64,000 bases of DNA, from positions 310,001 to 374,000 of the forward strand of contig NZ_JAOEEA010000004.1 in NCBI RefSeq assembly GCF_029837695.1, given 5' to 3'. The position numbers were made by a program, and so were the translations under genes. The notes beneath the pieces were generated by a model. It made no database searches and had not been told where the DNA came from. It worked only from the letters and a program-made list of their open reading frames with translations. Positions 60,399-64,000 of the stretch are shown piece by piece. This stretch comes from Pseudomonas sp. GD04019. Lineage in GTDB: Bacteria > Pseudomonadota > Gammaproteobacteria > Pseudomonadales > Pseudomonadaceae. Within the stretch, counting starts at the first letter, position 1; each line of letters begins with the position of its first letter.

Positions 60399-60940
60399 CT
60401 TGGGTTTCGCCCCCCCGGGCGAGTTACTTTCTCTTTGCTCGTGCAAAGAGAAAGTAACCAAAGAGAAAGCACGCCCGGCATACGGGTCTCGCTGCGCTCG
60501 ACTTCCCTCATTCCGTCACTCTTCCAGGGGCACGTCGCGAAGGGCCATCCCTGGCCCATCGCGCCTCTCGCGGCATCCATGCCGCTCAACCCCTTACAGA
60601 GCGACTCCATTCGGCCTTCTGACGGGATCAGTCCCGGCCCCATCCTCTGTTGTGAGGAGGCAGACGCATGCTGGCCTGCGGTTGCGCCCCCATGCATCAG
60701 GCGCGCGGAAGTCCCCGTCAGGAGGCCGAGTGGAGGTGTTGCGCAGGGGGACGAGCCGCAGGGATGCGGCGAGAGGCTTAAAGGGCCATGGATGGCCCTT
60801 GTAAGCCGGCCCCCGGAGCGGCACCGGAGGGAGGGAACCCCGCCGTAGGCGGGGCCGGATGCCGGGGTGCCCTTCTTTTTGGTTACTTTTTCTTGGGCAA
60901 ACAAGAAAAAGTGACGCGCCCAGGGGGGCGCAACCAGAAG
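60399..60940. repeat. Long imperfect palindromic element of about 540 bp
   Basis: The two halves of this stretch are imperfect inverted copies of each other, centred near 60670. The outer ends match as CGCCCCCcCGGGCG (from 60408) and its inverse ending near 60930. Further in, ACTTTcTCTT...AAGtAACCAAA is mirrored near 60870-60915, and CTCGCgGCATCC and CGGCCTtCTGACGGG on the left (60572-60625) have inverse matches on the right (to 60712). The left end also holds a perfect hairpin ttactttctctttgc/gcaaagagaaagtaa (60424-60457). No transposase is encoded. Open frames inside it are not convincing. Confidence 0.8.
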
Positions 60941-60978
60941 CCACGAAGCTCGTAGACAATCGGCTAGGCCCCGAAAGC

Positions 60979-61404
60979 TCACGCCAGTACCCTCTCCACT
61001 GCCTCAACAAATACCTTCGGCGATGCCAGCAGCATCTCGCGAGTAGCAATCTCCACCGCCACCTGCACACTGCTGCCACGGGTCATCCGCTCGCCGGTGG
61101 CTACATCGGTGATCAGGTAGTTGATCTTCAGGCGGTTCTCCCACTCCACCAGATCGGCGCGCACCTTGATGCGCTGACCGAACTGGGCGCCACGGATGTA
61201 GCGCACCTGCAGGTCGATGATCGGCCAGGCGTAGCCGGCGTCGCGCATCTGCCGGTAGTTGTGGCCGAGCTTGTCGAGCAGGGCGCAGCGCGCTTCCTCG
61301 AAGTATTTGACGTAGTGGCCGTGCCAGACCACTTCCATCATGTCGACGTCGAAGAACGGTACGAGAATCTCGACCTCCGCCTGCAGCACGCCTTCCTTAC
61401 GCAT
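60979..61404 (-). CDS. 4HBT-type acyl thioesterase, ApeK-like
   Basis: This 141-residue hot-dog thioesterase has the pattern VPFFDVDMMEVVWHGHYVKYFEEAR, in which an Asp of the FxDVD segment is the catalytic residue of the 4-hydroxybenzoyl-CoA family. It may release the finished chain from, or correct, the carrier protein. In aryl-polyene clusters a thioesterase occupies this place next to the LolA-like gene. Here about 610 bp containing the palindromic element separate the two. Confidence 0.85.
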   Translation of the reverse strand: MRKEGVLQAEVEILVPFFDVDMMEVVWHGHYVKYFEEARCALLDKLGHNYRQMRDAGYAWPIIDLQVRYIRGAQFGQRIKVRADLVEWENRLKINYLITDVATGERMTRGSSVQVAVEIATREMLLASPKVFVEAVERVLA

Positions 61405-61417
61405 GGCGAGCGCTCCA

Positions 61418-61468
61418 GTAGGGCGGGTGAAACCCGCGAGCGGCCAATGCGGGTTGCACCCGCCCTAC
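61418..61468. repeat. REP-like inverted repeat, second copy
   Basis: The outer arms gtagggcgggtg (61418-61429) and cacccgccctac (61457-61468) are exact reverse complements. It lies between the thioesterase and ammonia-lyase genes inside the leftward operon. The arms are the same as those of the element at 3356-3414. Confidence 0.8.
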
Positions 61469-61478
61469 GCAAAGCAGG

Positions 61479-63008
61479 TTACGCATAGAGCCCCCAGTGG
61501 CGGCTGCGGATGCGCACCAGGCACAGGCGCAGCTCGCCTTCCAGGGCGCGATCCTCGATCACCGGCGGGAAGTCGGTGGCCAGCTGTTCGCGCATGGCGG
61601 CCAGCGGCGCGGGGATGTCGCTCTTGCCGGCGCGCTCGCGCAGCCAAACGCCCTGGTTGGCGGCCAGCAGGGTGGCGGCGGCCACCTGCTCGGTCAGCTC
61701 CAGGCTGCGCAGGGCGTCGCGCGCGGCGATGGTGCCCATGCTCACCTTGTCCTGGTTGTGGCATTCGGTGGAGCGCGAGAACACGCTGGCCGGCATGGTG
61801 TTTTTCAGCGCTTCGGCGGTCCAGGCGCTGGTGCCGATCTGCACGGCCTTGAAGCCGTGGTTGATCATCGCGGTTTCCGCCGGGGCGCCGGACAGGTTGC
61901 TTGGCAGGCCGTGGTTGTAACGGGTGTCGACCAGCAGGGCGAGCTGGCGGTCGAGCAGGTCGGCGACGTTGCCGACCAGGTTCTTCAGGCTGTCCATGGC
62001 GAAGGCGATATGCCCGCCGTAGAAGTGGCCGCCGTGCAGGGTGCGCTCGGTCTCGGCGTCGAACAGCGGGTTGTCGTTGGCGCTGTTCAGTTCGATCTCG
62101 ATGAACTGGCGCAGCAGGCCCAGACTGTCGGCCAGCACGCCGAGCACGTGCGGCGCGCAGCGCAGCGAGTAACGATCCTGCAGGCGGTGCAGCGGTGGCA
62201 GCGGCTCGGCCACGGCCAGGTCCTCGCGCAGCCAGGCGGCGACCTGGGTCTGGCCCGGGTGCGGCTTGGCGGCGAACAGGCGCTCGTCGAAGTGTTCCGG
62301 GTTGCCTTCCAGCGCCACCACGTTGAGCGCGGTGATGCGCGTGGCCAGTTGCAGCAGGTAGTCGGCGCGCGAATAGGCCAGGCAGGCCAGGGCGGTCATC
62401 ACCGCGGTGCCGTTCATCAGCGCCAGGGCTTCTTTCGGACGCAGGGTCAGCGGCGTCCAGCCGAGTTCCTTGTGTACGTCGGCGGCGCTGCGGCGTTCGC
62501 CCTGGTACATCACTTCGCGCTCACCACTGAGGGTGGCGGCGACGTAGGACAGCGGAGTGAGGTCGCCGCTGGCGCCGACCGAGCCTTCTTCCGGAATCAG
62601 TGGCAGCACATCGTGTTCGAGGAAGGCCTGGAGGCGCTCCAGCAGTTCCACGCGCACGCCGGACACGCCGTGGCACAGCGACTGCAAGCGAGCGGCCAGC
62701 ACGGCGCGGGTGCTGGCCTCGTCGAGCAGCTTGCCCAGGCCGCAGCCGTGGAAGGTGAACAGGTGCTTGGGCAGCGCCTCGACCTGGTGCAGCGGTACGG
62801 CCACCACGCAGGAGTCGCCGTAGCCGGTGGTCACGCCGTAGATCACGCCTTCCTTGTCCAGCAGGGTGTCGAGGAAGCGCGCGCCCTTGGCGATCTTCTC
62901 GCGGTAGGCGGCATCGCCCTGCAGCTGCGCGCGGGTGGTGCGGTTGGCCAGCGCAACCACCTGTTCGATGGTCAGCTGGGCTTCGCCGAAGGTCACGTGG
63001 TCAGTCAT
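61479..63008 (-). CDS. Aromatic amino acid ammonia-lyase (HAL/TAL/PAL family)
   Basis: The 509-residue product has the Ala-Ser-Gly triad that forms the MIO cofactor (GSVGASGDLTP, residues 146-148), the catalytic Tyr in YGVTTGYG and the NSANDNPLF segment. It eliminates ammonia from an aromatic amino acid; in the polyene context the product could be coumarate or cinnamate as starter. By hand alignment the selectivity pair that is His-Leu in tyrosine lyases and Ser-His in histidine lyases is Phe86-His87 here. The ATG at 63008 is preferred over 63014 because GGA lies at the right distance. It is not hutH by context. Confidence 0.88.
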   Translation of the reverse strand: MTDHVTFGEAQLTIEQVVALANRTTRAQLQGDAAYREKIAKGARFLDTLLDKEGVIYGVTTGYGDSCVVAVPLHQVEALPKHLFTFHGCGLGKLLDEASTRAVLAARLQSLCHGVSGVRVELLERLQAFLEHDVLPLIPEEGSVGASGDLTPLSYVAATLSGEREVMYQGERRSAADVHKELGWTPLTLRPKEALALMNGTAVMTALACLAYSRADYLLQLATRITALNVVALEGNPEHFDERLFAAKPHPGQTQVAAWLREDLAVAEPLPPLHRLQDRYSLRCAPHVLGVLADSLGLLRQFIEIELNSANDNPLFDAETERTLHGGHFYGGHIAFAMDSLKNLVGNVADLLDRQLALLVDTRYNHGLPSNLSGAPAETAMINHGFKAVQIGTSAWTAEALKNTMPASVFSRSTECHNQDKVSMGTIAARDALRSLELTEQVAAATLLAANQGVWLRERAGKSDIPAPLAAMREQLATDFPPVIEDRALEGELRLCLVRIRSRHWGLYA

Positions 63009-63933
63009 GGGCATTCCAGAACGGATAGAAGTTGAACCATTGCCGCGGGGCGTTCAGGCAGCGTTCGCCCAGCCGCTCGGCATAGCGTTGCACCCAGCCG
63101 CGAATCACCTCTTCGCGTTCGCGGCGCGTCCACTGCACGCGCTCGGCGAAGCGTTCGAGGATCACCTGGTAGCGGCCGTCGATCTTCAGGCAGCTCATCA
63201 GGTTGACCGGGCATTGCAGGAGTCCTGCCAGCAGCCAGGGCCCTTGCGGGAAAGCGGCCGAGTGGCCGAGGAAATTCACACTGACGTTGCGCCCGCCGTG
63301 CAGCGGCACGCGGTCGCCGGCAATCGCCAGCCACTCGCCGCGCTCCAGGCGCTCGGACAATTGCAGCATGATCGCCGCGTCCAGTTCGCTGACCTGGATC
63401 AGGCGCAGGTGGCTGGCGCCAGCCTCGCCGAGCAGGCGGTTGAAGTGTTCGGCGTGCTTGGTGTGCACCAGCACGTTCATTTGCACCTTCTCGCCCAGCT
63501 CGGCCAGGGCGCGGCACACCTCGAGGTTGCCCAGGTGGGCGCCGACCAGCATCTGCCCGCGCGGCTCGCTGTGCAGGCTCTGACGGATGCCATCGGGGTC
63601 GACCAGGGTGATCTGTTCCAGGCCGAGGCGGCCGTTCCACACGTCGAGCTTGTCCAGCAGGGCGTCGGCGAAGGCCATGAACTGGGCGAATACCGAGCCG
63701 AAACGCGGCGCCAGCTCGCTGCGCCCGCTCCAGGTGGCCAGGTTGCGCTGGTACTGGCGGATGCTGCGCCGGGCCTGGCGGCCGAACAGGAAGAAGTACA
63801 GGACGATGGCGTACAGCACCGGCGTCAGCGCGCGGCGGCCGAGCAGGCGCACGGCGCCGGCGGTGAAGCGCATTAGCAGGAAGCTGCCACGCTCGCGCTG
63901 GCCGGCCCAGTGTTCGGCCTTCTGCCCGTTCAT
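63001..63933 (-). CDS. LpxL/HtrB-type acyltransferase
   Basis: This 310-residue protein has an N-terminal membrane segment and the acyltransferase motif HLGNLE (H-x4-E) in MLVGAHLGNLEV. The LpxL-family segments GDRVPLHGGRNVSVNFLG and FPQGPWLLAGLLQCPV follow. It would transfer an acyl or polyene chain to a lipid or sugar acceptor at the inner membrane. The ATG at 63933 is preceded by AGGTGG and overlaps the upstream stop as ATGA; a GTG at 63942 is an alternative. It overlaps the ammonia-lyase gene by 8 bp. Confidence 0.85.
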   Translation of the reverse strand: MNGQKAEHWAGQRERGSFLLMRFTAGAVRLLGRRALTPVLYAIVLYFFLFGRQARRSIRQYQRNLATWSGRSELAPRFGSVFAQFMAFADALLDKLDVWNGRLGLEQITLVDPDGIRQSLHSEPRGQMLVGAHLGNLEVCRALAELGEKVQMNVLVHTKHAEHFNRLLGEAGASHLRLIQVSELDAAIMLQLSERLERGEWLAIAGDRVPLHGGRNVSVNFLGHSAAFPQGPWLLAGLLQCPVNLMSCLKIDGRYQVILERFAERVQWTRREREEVIRGWVQRYAERLGERCLNAPRQWFNFYPFWNAHD

Positions 63934-64000
63934 CCGCGCCACCTGCGCCAGAGGATCAGCGGTGCGCGCAGCAACATGCCGAAGAACAGCTTGGCGTGCA
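63930..64000 (-). CDS. C-terminal end of an upstream operon gene (partial)
   Basis: Only the last 22 codons are in the window: HAKLFFGMLLRAPLILWRRWRG and a TGA that overlaps the acyltransferase start. The hydrophobic-then-basic ending would suit a membrane-associated enzyme such as a glycosyltransferase, which often precedes these genes in aryl-polyene clusters, but the family cannot be fixed. It shows the operon continues to the right. Confidence 0.6.
   Translation of the reverse strand, partial: HAKLFFGMLLRAPLILWRRWRG

Noticed and set aside
60400..60804. A 134-codon frame inside the palindromic element
   Set aside because: The product is Arg/Ser/Pro-rich, and equivalent frames arise on both strands because the element is palindromic. 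No ribosome-binding site or domain supports it.
59789..60982. Extended LolA-like frame of 397 codons
   Set aside because: The extra N-terminal part is a translation of the palindromic element. The signal peptide starts at the ATG at 60370.
61479..63008. Assignment as hutH histidase
   Set aside because: No other hut gene is present, the gene is embedded in the polyene operon and the selectivity residues do not read as Ser-His.

Overview
The window is chromosomal DNA of a Pseudomonas species. The sequence is GC-rich. Between about 3.4 and 48.7 kb the gene order is the conserved Pseudomonas core order: pip-dtd / rsmE-tatCBA-hisEI / ubiBJE / phaI-phaF facing phaD-phaC2-phaZ-phaC1 / hslUV-SPOR-argS-priA / rpmE / maeB / ponA / pilMNOPQ-aroK-aroB-SPOR-gltB-gltD-hemE. 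The phaC1-phaZ-phaC2-phaD locus indicates medium-chain-length polyhydroxyalkanoate (PHA) storage, typical of fluorescent and related pseudomonads. I cannot fix the species.

Layout. 1-2.7 kb is the end of a leftward operon holding a hot-dog dehydratase, an ABC exporter (ATPase and permease) and an acyl carrier protein; it runs off the left edge. 2.8-8.8 kb holds small housekeeping genes, twin-arginine translocation (Tat) and the last histidine genes. 8.8-11.9 kb makes ubiquinone (ubiE-ubiJ-ubiB). 11.9-19 kb is the PHA locus, with granule proteins read rightward and the synthase/depolymerase/regulator operon read leftward. 19.2-26.4 kb has the HslVU protease behind a heat-shock-type promoter, a SPOR protein, argS and priA. 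26.5-30.4 kb has rpmE, a secreted nuclease, an M48 lipoprotein peptidase and maeB. 30.4-41.3 kb has penicillin-binding protein 1a divergent from the type IV pilus assembly operon, then aroK, aroB and a SPOR/ATPase protein. 41.5-48.7 kb has glutamate synthase and hemE.

48.8-64 kb is a leftward, tightly overlapping accessory operon of the aryl-polyene/xanthomonadin type. It has two ketosynthases, a ketoreductase, a hot-dog dehydratase, an RND/MMPL-type exporter, a LolA-like protein, a DUF3261 lipoprotein, a thioesterase, an LpxL-type acyltransferase, a methyltransferase and an aromatic ammonia-lyase. Two further genes stand out: an FAD enzyme carrying flavin-dependent halogenase signatures and a CPA2-type antiporter. 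The expected adenylation ligase and acyl carrier proteins are not in view and should lie beyond 64 kb. The proposed path is: aromatic amino acid to arylacrylate starter, chain building by the type II enzymes on a carrier protein, ring methylation and possibly halogenation, and export/anchoring in the outer membrane by the LolA/MMPL/lipoprotein set. Three small envelope proteins follow the operon.

The most unusual structural feature is a roughly 540-bp imperfect palindrome (60399-60940) inside this operon, just upstream of the LolA-like gene. Other points are an AT-rich stretch over pilN-pilQ, shared inverted repeats at 3.36 and 61.4 kb, a terminator hairpin nested in the start of the nuclease gene, and carrier-protein/dehydratase genes at both ends of the same 46-kb core block. 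No RNA genes, CRISPR arrays, transposases or integrases were seen.
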